A stretch of 64,000 nt of DNA from Roseomonas nitratireducens (GCF_017813355.1 NZ_JAGIYZ010000008.1:121808-185807); one strand, 5' to 3'; counted from the stretch's first letter, positions 43,132 through 53,005 are shown. Made by a program: numbers and translations. The notes: a model not told the origin generated them from the letters alone.

Positions 43132-43671
43132 CTACCGCGCCTCGGCCATCAGCGTCCCGCCATGGATGAAGCCGTAGGTCGGGAAGTTCGTCTGGCCGAA
43201 ATCGTTGACCGGCGGGTACCACACCCGCACCAGCGACCAGTCGTTGTTCGGCGAGACGTCGATCACGGGCTGGTCGCGCGCCACCCGGCCGCGGTCCCGC
43301 CCGCTCGCCCAATTGGCGTGGTCCACCCGGATCTCGCGGCTGTTCACCACCCGCGTCACGACCGACAGGTGCCCCGAGCGGTTGCGGGAGGTGCGCATGA
43401 ACACCAGCACCGCGCCCACGCGCGGCCGGCGCGATCGGTCGTAGCGGCCGGATGTCGCGGCCGCGTCCCACCACTGCCAGGCGTCCCCCGACAGGTCGAT
43501 GCCCGACCGGGCCCGCGCATACGGCACGCAGGACAACTCGCCCCCGGCATAGCCGGGCACGTTGCTGCGCGATGGCGTGCCGCGCGGCCCGCCGCAGGCC
43601 GCGAGCGACAGCGCGGCCAGTACCAAGATCATGCGAAGCACGACCCCGATCCCCCTGATTCCCCTGGACAA
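43132..43671 (-). CDS. CHAP-domain lipoprotein (peptidoglycan amidase/endopeptidase-like)
   Basis: This 179-residue lipoprotein has the lipobox LAAC at Cys26. The CHAP domain has nucleophile Cys48 in ELSCVPYARARSGIDL, the GDAWQWWDAA helix and catalytic His in SGHLSVVTRVV. Such enzymes cleave peptide crosslinks or the amide bond in peptidoglycan. The closing NDWSLVRVWYPP stretch is usual. The gene is monocistronic. Confidence 0.85.
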   Translation of the reverse strand: MSRGIRGIGVVLRMILVLAALSLAACGGPRGTPSRSNVPGYAGGELSCVPYARARSGIDLSGDAWQWWDAAATSGRYDRSRRPRVGAVLVFMRTSRNRSGHLSVVTRVVNSREIRVDHANWASGRDRGRVARDQPVIDVSPNNDWSLVRVWYPPVNDFGQTNFPTYGFIHGGTLMAEAR

Positions 43672-43758
43672 ACCATATCAGGAAATCGGGCGGAAGTGGA
43701 GCGTTTCGATGCCGGCCCGATGGCCGCACCCCGTCGCGGGGGCGCGGCCGCGGCGCGG

Positions 43759-45369
43759 TCAGGACAGCGTCGTCAGGTCCTGGAACCAATGCTGCGCGGG
43801 GACATAGCCGCGCACATTGCGCCCGAGCGCCTTGGGGTTGGTGTCGTGCACCACGAAGACCCAGAGCGCCTCGTTCACCACCTTCTCGTGCACGCGGCGC
43901 ATGATCGCGTCCTGCTCCGCCGTGTCGAAGGACGCCATCGCCGCGTCCAGCATCCCGTCCATCTCCGCGTCGCGGTAATGGCCGTAGTTCACGCCGACCG
44001 GCGCGATCTGGTTGGAATGGAAGAAGCGGATGAAGGCGTAGAGCGGATCCGACGTCAGGTAGGCGACGTTGTTCGCGGTGATGTTGCCCGCGCGGCTGAT
44101 GTCCCCCGCCGCGCCCTGGCGCCAGGCGGTGTAGAGCACTTCCAGCTCCACCACCTGGAACTCGACGGCGATGCCCACTTCGCGCCAGGCGGACTGGATG
44201 TACTCGTTCATCGGCATGGACAGCATCTGCCCCGACCCGCCGGTCGGCACGATGAAGCGCGTGCGCAGCGGGTTCTGGCGGCTGAAGCCGGCTTCCTGCA
44301 CCAGGCGCCGCGCCGCGTCGATGTCGGTCCGCACCTGGAATTCCGGCCGCCCGAACCAGGGGGAGGAAGGATCGACCACGCCGACCGCCGGCTTGCCGAG
44401 GCCGTTGAGCAGCGCGACCACCTCCTCGCGGTTGATGGCGAGGTTGGCGGCGCGGCGCAGCCGCACGTCGCGCCAGGGGGAGCCTTCCAGCAGGCTCAGA
44501 TGGTAGTTCCAGACATGCGGCGTGACGTTCTCGACGATGCGCGCCCCGCCCTGGCGCAGCCGCGGCAGCAGATCCGGCGCCGGGCTCTCGATGATGTCCA
44601 CCTGGCCGGAGATCAGCGCGTTGGACCGCGTGGTGGTCTCGGGTGCGACGACGAGCACGACGCGGTCCACCTTCGGCATCCGCCGCGGGTCCCAGTAGCC
44701 CGTGTTGCGCACCAGCTCCGCCCGTTCGCGCGGCACCAGGCGGGCGAGGCGGAACGGCCCCGTGCCCGAGGGTTCCTGCGCGAAGCGGTCCCAGGACCGG
44801 CCCAGGCGCTCGTACTGCGCCGGGGAGGAAATCAGGAACCACAGCATCTGGTAGGGGAAGAAGCTGTCGACCGCGCGGGTGGTCACTTCCACCGTCATCG
44901 CGTCGACCTTGCGGTAGGAGGCGACGGAGGGCAGGCGCGGACGGACCTGCGCGGCCTGGCGCTGGTCGAAATGCGGTGCCTGATTGTTCAGCACCTTCTC
45001 GAAGTTCCAGATCACCGCGTCGGCATCGAAATCCGACCCGTCATGGAACTTCACCCCCTGACGGAGGCGGAACACCCACTTCCTGCGGTCCGCGGGGTCG
45101 GCTTCCCAGCTCGTCGCGAGCCCCGGCATCAGCTTCCCCGGCCGGTCGCCCACGTCCATCTCCCAGGCCACGAGCGGGTCGTAGATGGTGTGGCCGGTGA
45201 ACTGGTAGGCGCCCGCGCCGCGGTCCGGCTGGCCGGTGGTCTGCGGGATGTCGGCCATGGAGATGCCGTAGCGCAGGACGCGTTCCTGCTGCGCCATGGC
45301 GAAGGGCGAAGGCAGGCCCGCGACGCCGGTGGCGGCGGCGCCGAGCAGGGTGCGGCGGGTGAAGGTCAT
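43759..45369 (-). CDS. ABC transporter substrate-binding protein, family 5 (peptide/nickel type)
   Basis: This 536-residue SBP_bac_5 protein binds peptides or other large ligands in the periplasm. The signal sequence has a twin-arginine start (TRRTLLGAA), so Tat export is possible. Marks include YDPLVAWEMDVGDRPGKLMPGLATSWEADP, FRLRQGVKFHDGSDFDADAVIWNFE and GTGPFRLARLVPRERAELVRN. No permease or ATPase genes (Opp/Dpp) are adjacent, so the transporter is encoded elsewhere. Confidence 0.9.
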   Translation of the reverse strand: MTFTRRTLLGAAATGVAGLPSPFAMAQQERVLRYGISMADIPQTTGQPDRGAGAYQFTGHTIYDPLVAWEMDVGDRPGKLMPGLATSWEADPADRRKWVFRLRQGVKFHDGSDFDADAVIWNFEKVLNNQAPHFDQRQAAQVRPRLPSVASYRKVDAMTVEVTTRAVDSFFPYQMLWFLISSPAQYERLGRSWDRFAQEPSGTGPFRLARLVPRERAELVRNTGYWDPRRMPKVDRVVLVVAPETTTRSNALISGQVDIIESPAPDLLPRLRQGGARIVENVTPHVWNYHLSLLEGSPWRDVRLRRAANLAINREEVVALLNGLGKPAVGVVDPSSPWFGRPEFQVRTDIDAARRLVQEAGFSRQNPLRTRFIVPTGGSGQMLSMPMNEYIQSAWREVGIAVEFQVVELEVLYTAWRQGAAGDISRAGNITANNVAYLTSDPLYAFIRFFHSNQIAPVGVNYGHYRDAEMDGMLDAAMASFDTAEQDAIMRRVHEKVVNEALWVFVVHDTNPKALGRNVRGYVPAQHWFQDLTTLS

Positions 45370-45480
45370 GCGGTTGAAGCCCCCGGTTGCGGTTCTTTTC
45401 GACCGCGCCGGGTTTGCAACTCGCGTGCCGGTTACGTACCGCCGCCTGCCGGGCGTGCGCCCTGCCCATGAAGGCGGGCG

Positions 45481-47613
45481 TCAGGCGGCCCGATCCTCCC
45501 GCAGGCGGGACACCAGCCGGCTGAGTTCGGCGTTCAGCGCGGTGCCCTCCTGCGCCACGCGGCCCGTGGCGCCGCGCAGCCCGCCCAGCGCCTCGTTGCT
45601 GTCGCGCGCGGATTCGCTCAGCCGGTCGACCGAGACCGAGACGAGCGAGGCGCCCGAGGCCGCCTCGGCGACGTTGCGCGCGATCTCGCGCGTCGCGCTG
45701 CCCTGCTGCTCGACCGCGGCGGCGATCGCGGTGGTGATCTCGGCCGAGCGCGAGATGGTCTCGCCGATGCCGCGGATGGCGCCCACCGCGCTGTCGGTGG
45801 CCTCGCGCATCTCGGCGATCTGGCGGGCGATCTCGTCGGTCGCGCGGGCCGTCTGGCTGGCCAGGGTCTTGACCTCGGAGGCGACGACGGCGAAGCCCTT
45901 GCCGGCATCCCCCGCGCGCGCCGCCTCGATCGTGGCGTTGAGCGCGAGGAGGTTGGTCTGCGCGGCGATGTCGCCGATCAGGCGCACCACCTCGCCGATC
46001 CGCTGCGCCCCTTCGGCCAGCGCGCCGACGGTCGTATCGGTGCCCTCGGCCTCGTGTCGGGCGGTGCGCGCCACCTCGGCGGCCTCGGCGACCTGGCGGG
46101 TGATCTCGCCGATGCTCGCGGCCATCTCCTCGGCCGCGGCGGCGACGGTCTGCACGTTGTTGCTCATCTGCTGGGCGCCGCCGGCGGCCTGGCCGGCTTC
46201 GGCGGCGCTGCGCCCGGCGGTGCCCGCCAGGCCCTCCGCGGTCGATTCCAGCTCGACCGAGGCGGCGGCGAGGGTCTTCGCGATGGCGCCGATCGACCGC
46301 TCGACATCGCCGGCCAGGGCAAGGCGCGCCTCGCGCGCCTGCTCGGCGGCGCGTTCGCGCAGCTTGGCGGCCTCGGCCTCCAGCGCCCGGGCGCGCAGGG
46401 CGCCTTCGCGCAGCACGCCCAGCGCCTCGGCCATCGCGCCGATCTCGTCGCGATGGCGCCGCGCGGGAACCTCGGTGTCGAGGTCGCCATCCGCGATGCG
46501 CTGCGTCGCCTTCGTCAGCGCGCCGACCGGCGCCACGACGCGCCGTTGCACGATCAGGAAGGCGCCGGCGCCGAGCCCGAGCCCCAGCAGCATCAGCGCG
46601 GCGGTGATCGAAAGCGCGGCCTGGGCCGCCTTCTCGACCGCGGCGGCATGCGCCTCGCTCGCCCGGCCGGCGGCGTGCATCACCTCGAGCAACGTGCCGA
46701 GCTGCGGCGTCGTCGTCTCGACGAAGGCGCCCGCCGTCGTCGGATAGGCGGCGCCATCGGCGCGGGCGCGCACCAGGCTGTCGGCCAGCGTGCGGAAACC
46801 CTGGAAGTAGCCCTGCTGCGCGCCGGCCATGGCGGCGCGGATCGCCGGGGCGATCGCCGGGTCGTTCGCCGGCGCCAGCACTTCGAGCTGCTGCCACAGG
46901 AGGTCCACCCGCGCGCGCACGGCCGCATTGGCGGCCAGCTGGGCGGGGCTGAGCGGCTGGCCCGCGGCGATCGCGCCGGCCACCGTGCCGCGCTCGGTGC
47001 CCGCGACGTCGCGCAGGCGCCAGCCGAGTTCCTGCACCGAGGCGAGTCGTGCCAGCAGCGGGTCGGCGGAGGCGACGGCGTGGTTGGCGGCGAACCACAC
47101 CCCGAGCGCCGCATTGACCGAGGCGGTGATGGTCGGGACGTAGTCGGCCAGGAGTGCCGCGTCGCGCTCCGCGCGCGGCAGGCGGATCGCGGCGTCGGCA
47201 CGGCGGCGCGCGTCATCGGCACGCGCCTGCGCCGCTTGCAGGTCGCGCAGCAGCGCGTCGCGCCCGGGGAAGCTCTGGCTGGCGAGCACGGCGAGGCCGG
47301 CCGGAACCTTCGCGGCGACGGTGGCCCGGCGCTGCGCGATCTCGGCCAGCGCGGCCGCCGTGGCCGGGGCCTCAGCCTGCAATGCGTTGTTGGTGGCAAG
47401 GCGTTCCATCAGGATCTCGAACACGCCCGAGACCAGCTGGTTGGAACCGCGCGTCGCGTTCTCGGCGGTATTGGCGCGGGCGAAGGCGCGCCAGGCGTCG
47501 CTCGCGTGCCAGGCGAGCCCGCCCAGGGCGAGCAGCACGATCGTGCCGAGCACCGCAGGCAGCAGCACCTGCAGGCGGAGTCCGGCCCTGGGCCGGCTGG
47601 TGGCGGTGGTCAC
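45481..47613 (-). CDS. Methyl-accepting chemotaxis protein
   Basis: This 710-residue transmembrane chemoreceptor has a first membrane helix at about 15-35 and a large helical, Ala-rich periplasmic domain to about 330. A second helix lies near 335-360 and HAMP near 360-415. The signalling domain has the hairpin tip [33 protein letters not shown]. No consensus pentapeptide for CheR is seen at the C-terminus (ending REDRAA). No other chemotaxis genes are nearby. The ligand is unknown. Confidence 0.93.
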   Translation of the reverse strand: MTTATSRPRAGLRLQVLLPAVLGTIVLLALGGLAWHASDAWRAFARANTAENATRGSNQLVSGVFEILMERLATNNALQAEAPATAAALAEIAQRRATVAAKVPAGLAVLASQSFPGRDALLRDLQAAQARADDARRRADAAIRLPRAERDAALLADYVPTITASVNAALGVWFAANHAVASADPLLARLASVQELGWRLRDVAGTERGTVAGAIAAGQPLSPAQLAANAAVRARVDLLWQQLEVLAPANDPAIAPAIRAAMAGAQQGYFQGFRTLADSLVRARADGAAYPTTAGAFVETTTPQLGTLLEVMHAAGRASEAHAAAVEKAAQAALSITAALMLLGLGLGAGAFLIVQRRVVAPVGALTKATQRIADGDLDTEVPARRHRDEIGAMAEALGVLREGALRARALEAEAAKLRERAAEQAREARLALAGDVERSIGAIAKTLAAASVELESTAEGLAGTAGRSAAEAGQAAGGAQQMSNNVQTVAAAAEEMAASIGEITRQVAEAAEVARTARHEAEGTDTTVGALAEGAQRIGEVVRLIGDIAAQTNLLALNATIEAARAGDAGKGFAVVASEVKTLASQTARATDEIARQIAEMREATDSAVGAIRGIGETISRSAEITTAIAAAVEQQGSATREIARNVAEAASGASLVSVSVDRLSESARDSNEALGGLRGATGRVAQEGTALNAELSRLVSRLREDRAA

Positions 47614-47739
47614 GACGATACGCTCCCGGCGATATTCGCCCGGTGTATCGTTCGATACGGCTTAGGAAAGTATGAAGCCCGTGCCCTGGCCGCGCGGCGG
47701 CCGCGGCGTACGCCGCGACCGCCGGCAGGGCAGGATGGA

Positions 47740-48138
47740 TCAGGCCGGCGTGAACATCGGCACCGGCGCGCCGCCTTCTTCCGTCGGCTTGAAGACGAGC
47801 TTCACCTTCTGCCCGATCTTCAGCGTGTCGAGGTCGCAATCGACGATGTTCGTGAAGATGCGCGGCCCTTCGTCGAGTTCGACATAGGCCGGCGCGTGCG
47901 GCTCCTTCGAGCGCATCACCGTGAAGGAGTAGATCGTGCCCGTGCCCTTCGCCTCGACCATCTCGACGTTGTTCGACAGCGTGTAGGGCGAGCAGCCGCG
48001 CGGATACCAGAAGTGCTTGCCGGTGTCCTTGCACAGGCCGATCAGGAAGCGGCCTTCGCGCGCCGCGTCCCAGAAGGGCTTCGTGGTCGGGTCTTCCTTG
48101 GGCGCCGGGATGGCGCGGTTCGCAGACATCGTCGCCAT
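47740..48138 (-). CDS. DUF35 OB-fold protein, thiolase partner
   Basis: This 132-residue protein has the DUF35 layout: an N-terminal helix (TTKPFWDAAREGRFLI), a rubredoxin-like zinc-ribbon region, then an OB fold. The ribbon should have four Cys but only CKDTGKHFWYPRGCSP is visible, with two, so metal binding may be lost. DUF35 proteins form complexes with thiolase-like proteins and position substrate. It follows the thiolase gene by five bases on the same strand. Confidence 0.88.
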   Translation of the reverse strand: MATMSANRAIPAPKEDPTTKPFWDAAREGRFLIGLCKDTGKHFWYPRGCSPYTLSNNVEMVEAKGTGTIYSFTVMRSKEPHAPAYVELDEGPRIFTNIVDCDLDTLKIGQKVKLVFKPTEEGGAPVPMFTPA

Positions 48139-48143
48139 GGGTG

Positions 48144-49316
48144 TCACTCCCGCTCCATGATCAGGGTTGCGCCGCCGTGCCGGTGGCCGAGCAGCCCGCC
48201 CACGCCGTTGGCCAGCGCCAGCTTGCAGCCCGGCACCTGCACCTTCGCATGCGCTTCGCCGCGCAGCTGGCGCACCGCCTCGATCACCTTGGTCATGCCG
48301 CCGCGGTTCGCAGGGTGGTTGTTGCACAAGCCCCCGCCATCGGTGTTGAAGGGCAGCTTGCCGACGCCGCTGATCAGGTTGCCGTCGGCGACGAACTTGC
48401 CGCCCTGGCCCTTCGCGCAGAAGCCCAGGTCCTCGAGCTGCATCAGCACCGTGATGGTGAAGCTGTCGTAGATCGAGGCGTACTGGATGTCGCCGGGCTT
48501 CACGCCGGCCTCGGCGAAGGCCGCCGCGCCGGACTGCCGCACCGCGGAGTAGGAGAGGTCGATGCCGCCGCCGGCCTGGTTCTTGGTGGCCTCGGCGCAG
48601 CCGAGCACCTTCACCAGGGGACGCTTCAGCGACTTGGCGATTTCCGGCCGCGTCACGATCAGCGCGCCGCCGCCGTCGGAGATGACGCAGCAATCGAGCC
48701 GGTGCAGCGGGTCCGCCACCATGGGCGAGTTCACCACGTCCTCGACCGTCACGGGCTTGGGCAGCATGGCGTGCGGGTTGTGCTGCGCGTGCTGGGACGC
48801 CGCGACCTTGATCCAGGCGAGCTGCTCGGAGGTCGTGCCGTATTCGTACATGTGCCGCTGCGCGACCATGGCGTAGGAGGTGACCACGGTGCGCGCCATC
48901 GGGATCTCGAACGGATCGTCCGGGATGTTCGGCGCCCAGGACCGCGGCACGGTGCCCGTCGCCATGCCTTCGGCGCGCGGCCGGCCGGCCAGCGTGATCA
49001 GCGCGACGTTGCAGCGCCCTTCCTTGATGGCCTGCGCCGCGTGGCCGACATGCATGACGTAGGAGCAGCCGCCCATGTCGCTGGAATCGACGTGGCGGAG
49101 CTTCGTCAGCCCCATGTAGTCGGCCATGTTGATCGGGCCGAGGCCCGGTGCGGCCGCGGTGCAGAAGAAGCCGTCCACGTCGTCCTTGGACAGGCCGGCA
49201 TCCTGCAGGGCGCCGTAGGCGACCTCCGCATGGAGCTGCGCGACCGACTGGCCTTCCGCCTTGCGCGTCGGGTGCTCGAAGGCCCCGACGACATAGGCTG
49301 CGCCGTTGATGCTCAT
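48144..49316 (-). CDS. Thiolase-family protein (SCP2/SCP-x-like)
   Basis: This 390-residue thiolase-fold protein acts on acyl-CoA or related substrates. Recognisable parts are VDGFFCTAAAPG, SSDMGGCSYVMHVGHAAQAI (region of the nucleophile Cys), IYDSFTITVLMQLEDLGFC and the C-terminal NTDGGGLCNNHPANRGGM, with HPA holding a catalytic His. Together with the DUF35 protein it forms the common thiolase/DUF35 unit of lipid or steroid-type degradation. The substrate is unknown. Confidence 0.9.
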   Translation of the reverse strand: MSINGAAYVVGAFEHPTRKAEGQSVAQLHAEVAYGALQDAGLSKDDVDGFFCTAAAPGLGPINMADYMGLTKLRHVDSSDMGGCSYVMHVGHAAQAIKEGRCNVALITLAGRPRAEGMATGTVPRSWAPNIPDDPFEIPMARTVVTSYAMVAQRHMYEYGTTSEQLAWIKVAASQHAQHNPHAMLPKPVTVEDVVNSPMVADPLHRLDCCVISDGGGALIVTRPEIAKSLKRPLVKVLGCAEATKNQAGGGIDLSYSAVRQSGAAAFAEAGVKPGDIQYASIYDSFTITVLMQLEDLGFCAKGQGGKFVADGNLISGVGKLPFNTDGGGLCNNHPANRGGMTKVIEAVRQLRGEAHAKVQVPGCKLALANGVGGLLGHRHGGATLIMERE

Positions 49317-49394
49317 GGCGTGCCCGTTTCCTCCTGGTGGTTGAAGCGGCCGGCAGGGAAGCAGCGAGCGGCGCCCCTGTCGAGGGGGCGCCCG

Positions 49395-50066
49395 CTACGG
49401 CGCGTCCAGCCCCTTCGCCCGCAGCGCGTCCGGCGTGCAGGCGGCCGCGACCGCGGCGAGCAGCGCGCGCCCTTCGGCCGACCCCGCGAAGGCCGCGCCC
49501 GAGAAAACGGCCAGCGTGTTCGCCCCTTCCGGCAGCGGGCCGACCACCTCGATGCCGTTGACTTCCATCAACTCGCTGACCTGCTGGAAGGCGATGGCCG
49601 CTTCGCCGCTGACGAGCCGTTCCGCGGTGAAGCCCTGCGGGATGACGATGGCCTTGGCGTTGACCTCCGCCGCGATGCCGAGCCGTTGGATCAGCTCGGC
49701 GAAGAAGATGCCCGAGGCCCCGGCGCGCGAGTAGCAGAGCGTCGGCACCGACAGCAGCAGCCGCCGCAGCGCGTCCACCGAGGAGATGTCCGGATGCGGC
49801 GCGCCCGCGCGCACCGCGAGCCCGACGCGCGAATGGGCGAGCGGCCGCGCGGTCGCGGCATCGAGCACGCCCTCGGCGCCGAGCGTGGCGATGGCTTCTG
49901 CCGTCAGCACCGCGGCGTCGGCGCGCTCGCCGGCGCGGATGCGCGTTTCCAGCGCGCGGGTCGGCGCGAGGTCGACCTCGATGGGCGCGCCGAGCGCGGC
50001 CTCGATGGAAGGCTTCGCCGCGCGCAGCAGGCCGGCGATGGCGAGGGTGGACATCAGGCGTGGCAT
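49395..50066 (-). CDS. ModA-like extracytoplasmic-type binding protein without signal peptide
   Basis: This 223-residue protein resembles molybdate-binding ModA family proteins: VDLAPTRALETRIRAGERADAAVLTAEA, RVGLAVRAGAPHPDISSVDALRRLLL and EAAIAFQQVSELMEVNGIEVVGPLPE. It begins MPRLMSTLAIAGLLRAA with only a weakly hydrophobic stretch, so export is doubtful. No modB/modC transporter genes are nearby. It could be a cytoplasmic sensor domain or need another start (50054). Divergent from the M3 peptidase gene across a tandem repeat. Confidence 0.75.
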   Translation of the reverse strand: MPRLMSTLAIAGLLRAAKPSIEAALGAPIEVDLAPTRALETRIRAGERADAAVLTAEAIATLGAEGVLDAATARPLAHSRVGLAVRAGAPHPDISSVDALRRLLLSVPTLCYSRAGASGIFFAELIQRLGIAAEVNAKAIVIPQGFTAERLVSGEAAIAFQQVSELMEVNGIEVVGPLPEGANTLAVFSGAAFAGSAEGRALLAAVAAACTPDALRAKGLDAP

Positions 50067-50103
50067 GGCGCGCAGCCTGGACGCGCCGCGGCACCCCGTC
50101 CAG

Positions 50104-50175
50104 CCCGGGCGCTTGACGCGCGCCTTGACCCCCGGGCGCTTGACGCGCGCATCGACCCCCGGGCGCTTGACGCGC
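50104..50175. repeat. Three 27-bp tandem repeats in a divergent promoter region
   Basis: CCCGGGCGCTTGACGCG begins at 50104, 50131 and 50158, exactly 27 bases apart. The first two units run full length (CGC then CTTGACC or ATCGACC); the third diverges after 50174. Each holds a TTGACG that looks like a -35 box. The array lies between the ModA-like gene start and the M3 peptidase start. Confidence 0.85.
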
Positions 50176-50222
50176 CACGCCCCGCCGCGTGACGTGGCGG
50201 CCAAGCCCAGGGACCGCACGCC

Positions 50223-51896
50223 ATGACCCCGAATTTCGCCGAGATCACCGCCCCGCGCCCGGACAAGGCCTCGCTGGCCGCGACCCATGCCGCGATCGAC
50301 GCGCGGCTCGATGCCGGGGACCGTGCCGGCGCGCTCGCCCTGTGGGACCAGGCGCGGCGAGACTACGACACCTGGTCGGCGCTGGTGCATCTGCGCTTCG
50401 CGCAGGACACCAAGGACGCGCAGGCGGTGGCGGAACGCGAATACGCCGACGGGCTGGCGCCCGAGGCCGCGACGCATGAGACCGCGCTCAAGCGCCGCCT
50501 GCTGGCGGATGCCGACCGCGCCGGGCTGGAAGCGGCGGCCGGCGCGCATGCCGTCGCGCTGTGGGAGACCGACATCACCGCCTTCGATCCCGCCATCGCG
50601 GCGGAGAGCGAGGAGGAAAGCCGCCTGTCCGCCCGCTACACCGCGCTGATGGCCGGTGCGCGAGTCGCGGTGCGCGGCAAGGAAGTGAACCTCGCCGGCC
50701 TCGCCCCCTTCGCCGAGGACCCTGACCGCGCGCTGCGGCACGAAGCCGAGGCGGCGCGCTGGAACTTCCTCGCCGCGAACGGGGAGGAACTCGACGCCAT
50801 CTACGACGGGCTGGTGCGGCTGCGCACGGGCATGGCGCGCAAGCTGGGCGACGCGACCTTCACGCCGCTCGGCTACCGGCGGATGCGGCGGCTCGACTAC
50901 GGGCCGGCCGATGTGGCGCGCTACCGCGACGCCGTCGCGCGCCACGTCACGCCGCTGGTCGCGCGGCTGCTCGAACGCCGCCGCGCGCGCCATGGCTGGG
51001 ACCGGCTGATGTACTGGGACGAGGCGCTGATCGACCCTGCCGGCAATCCGAAGCCCGAAGGCGACCACGACACGCTGGTGCTGGCGGCGCAGGAGATGTT
51101 CGCGCGCATGCATCCGCGCATGGCCGACTTCTACGCCATGATGCGCCAGGGCGGGTTCCTGGATTTGAAGAACCGCCCGGGCAAGGCCGGCGGCGGCTTC
51201 TGCACGTCCTTCCCGACGGTCGGCGTGCCCTTCATCTTCGCCAACTTCAACGGCACGCATCACGACATCGGCGTCTTCACGCATGAGATGGGGCACGCCT
51301 ACCAGGCCTGGGAAAGCCGCCACCAGCCGGGCATCGACTACCTGTGGCCGACGATGGAGGCGGCCGAGATCCACTCCATGGGCCTCGAATACCTGACGCA
51401 TCCGCATATGGGCCTGCTGGTGGGCGACGCCGCGGCCGAGCGCTACCGGCGCATGCACCTGGAATCCGCGCTGATGTTCCTGCCCTACGGCGTCTGCGTG
51501 GACCACTTCCAGCACGAGGTCTACGCCAACCCCGATGCGAGCCCGGCCGAGCGACACGCGATCTGGCAGCGGCTGGAACGCCACTACATGCCCTGGACCG
51601 ACTACGGCGACCTTTCCTACCCGGCCAAGGGCGGGCGCTGGCAGGCCAAGGCGCACATCTTCGGCAGCCCCTTCTACTACATCGACTACACGCTGGCGCT
51701 CTGCGTCGCGCTGCAGTTCTGGGTCTGGTCGCGGCGCGAACCGGCCGCGGCGCTGGATGCCTATGTCGCGCTGTGCGGCCGCGGCGGGTCGATGCCGTTC
51801 CAGGGGCTGGTGGCGAGCACGGGCCTGACCTCCCCCTTCGCCGAGGGCGCGCTGGAGGCGGTGGTGCGCGACGCGGCGGAGCTGCTGGCCGCCTGA
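50223..51896 (+). CDS. M3-family oligoendopeptidase F-like metallopeptidase
   Basis: This 557-residue cytoplasmic zinc peptidase has the motif FTHEMGHAYQ (His354, Glu355, His358) and the third ligand Glu in WPTMEAAEIHSMGLE. It cleaves oligopeptides, helping protein turnover. The C-terminal FGSPFYYIDYTLALC helix is typical of PepF-like enzymes. The length matches the family. The next gene is convergent, only four bases away. Confidence 0.92.
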   Translation: MTPNFAEITAPRPDKASLAATHAAIDARLDAGDRAGALALWDQARRDYDTWSALVHLRFAQDTKDAQAVAEREYADGLAPEAATHETALKRRLLADADRAGLEAAAGAHAVALWETDITAFDPAIAAESEEESRLSARYTALMAGARVAVRGKEVNLAGLAPFAEDPDRALRHEAEAARWNFLAANGEELDAIYDGLVRLRTGMARKLGDATFTPLGYRRMRRLDYGPADVARYRDAVARHVTPLVARLLERRRARHGWDRLMYWDEALIDPAGNPKPEGDHDTLVLAAQEMFARMHPRMADFYAMMRQGGFLDLKNRPGKAGGGFCTSFPTVGVPFIFANFNGTHHDIGVFTHEMGHAYQAWESRHQPGIDYLWPTMEAAEIHSMGLEYLTHPHMGLLVGDAAAERYRRMHLESALMFLPYGVCVDHFQHEVYANPDASPAERHAIWQRLERHYMPWTDYGDLSYPAKGGRWQAKAHIFGSPFYYIDYTLALCVALQFWVWSRREPAAALDAYVALCGRGGSMPFQGLVASTGLTSPFAEGALEAVVRDAAELLAA

Positions 51897-51900
51897 AGGT

Positions 51901-52875
51901 TCACCCCGCCCGGATATCGTTCTCCCGCACGACCTGCGTCCAGCGCGCCCAATCCTCGGCGACGGTGCGGGCGAAGATCGCGCGGTCGCCGCCGGCGGGC
52001 TCGGCGCCGAAGCTGCGCGTGCGCTCGATCGCGTCGGGCAGGCGCATGATGGCGTTCAGCTCGGTGTTCATCCGCTCCAGGATCGGGTCGGGCGTGCCGC
52101 GCGGGGCGAACATCCCGCCCCAGAAGCCCACGACATGGCCGGGCACCGTCTCGGCGAAGGTCGGCACGTTCGGATAGGCGGGCGCGCGCTCGGCGCTCGT
52201 CACCGCGATGGCGCGCAGCGTGCCGGCTTCCAGCTGCGCGCGCGGCGCGAACAGCCCGTCATGCGCGACATCGACGTCGCCGCGCATCAGCGCGGTGACG
52301 GAAGGCTGGTTGCCGGAATAGGGCACATGCGTCACCTCGATCCCGGTCTGGCGCATCAGCAGCACCAGGGCGAGGTGGTTGATCGCGCCCGCGCCGGGGG
52401 TGGAGACGGTCAGCCGCCCCTGCCGTTCCCGCGCCACGGCGATGAACTCGGCCACCGTCCGCGCCGGGAAGTCCGGCCGGCAGACCAGCGCGAGCGGCGA
52501 GTTCTGCGCCAGGAAGACCGGTGCGAGCGCCTGCACCGGATCCAGCGTCGCGCTGCGGTTCACCGCCAGCGCGATCAGCGTGGAGGGGGAGGTGTAGAAG
52601 AAGGTCGTGCCGTCCGGCGCGGCGCGGGCGGCGGCCTCGGCGGCGACCTGCGTCGCGGCGCCGGGGCGGTTCTCGACGATGAAGCTCGATCCGGGGATGC
52701 GCTCGGTCAGCTTCTGCGCCAGCAGCCGCGCCATGATGTCGTTGGCGCCGCCGGCGGCGAAGCCGACCAGGATGCGCACGGGCCGGCTCGGCCAGGCCTG
52801 CGCTGCCGCGCCGCCGGCGGCGAGCAGCGCGGGGGCGGCGAGCAGCGCGCCGCGCCGGCCGATGGTTGCGGTCAT
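51901..52875 (-). CDS. Bug/TctC-family substrate-binding protein
   Basis: This 324-residue periplasmic binding protein has a signal peptide ending GGAAAQ (residue 26). It shows RPVRILVGFAAGGANDIMAR, FIVENRPGAATQVAAEAAARA, VPYSGNQPSVTALMRGD and NVPTFAETV. It is the fourth orphan family member in this window. It is divergent from the TetR gene, whose double operator lies about 80-115 bases upstream of its start, so it could share that control. Confidence 0.9.
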   Translation of the reverse strand: MTATIGRRGALLAAPALLAAGGAAAQAWPSRPVRILVGFAAGGANDIMARLLAQKLTERIPGSSFIVENRPGAATQVAAEAAARAAPDGTTFFYTSPSTLIALAVNRSATLDPVQALAPVFLAQNSPLALVCRPDFPARTVAEFIAVARERQGRLTVSTPGAGAINHLALVLLMRQTGIEVTHVPYSGNQPSVTALMRGDVDVAHDGLFAPRAQLEAGTLRAIAVTSAERAPAYPNVPTFAETVPGHVVGFWGGMFAPRGTPDPILERMNTELNAIMRLPDAIERTRSFGAEPAGGDRAIFARTVAEDWARWTQVVRENDIRAG

Positions 52876-52954
52876 GCCTGCGATCCTCCCAGGGGTGTCG
52901 TTGCGCGCAGGCTACCCATGTGTTGGGCGGCAAGGCCATGGGGCCGAGTGCTGT

Positions 52955-52989
52955 ACCGTCTGGACGGTTGAAAAAACCGTCCGGACGGT
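52955..52989. promoter_or_regulatory. Double palindromic operator and promoter of the TetR-dev operon
   Basis: Two 14-bp palindromes, ACCGTCTGGACGGT (52955-52968) and ACCGTCCGGACGGT (52976-52989), have centres 21 bp apart, two helical turns. This fits two TetR dimers on the same DNA face. A -35-like TTGAAA (52968-52973) lies between them and a -10-like TATAGA (52989-52994) abuts the second, so binding would block RNA polymerase. Autoregulation is a strong inference. Confidence 0.75.
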
Positions 52990-53005
52990 ATAGATGCACC
53001 GCATC

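Noticed and set aside
50104..50184. CRISPR-like array
   Set aside because: The units are contiguous 27-bp tandem repeats with no unique spacers, and no cas genes are present.
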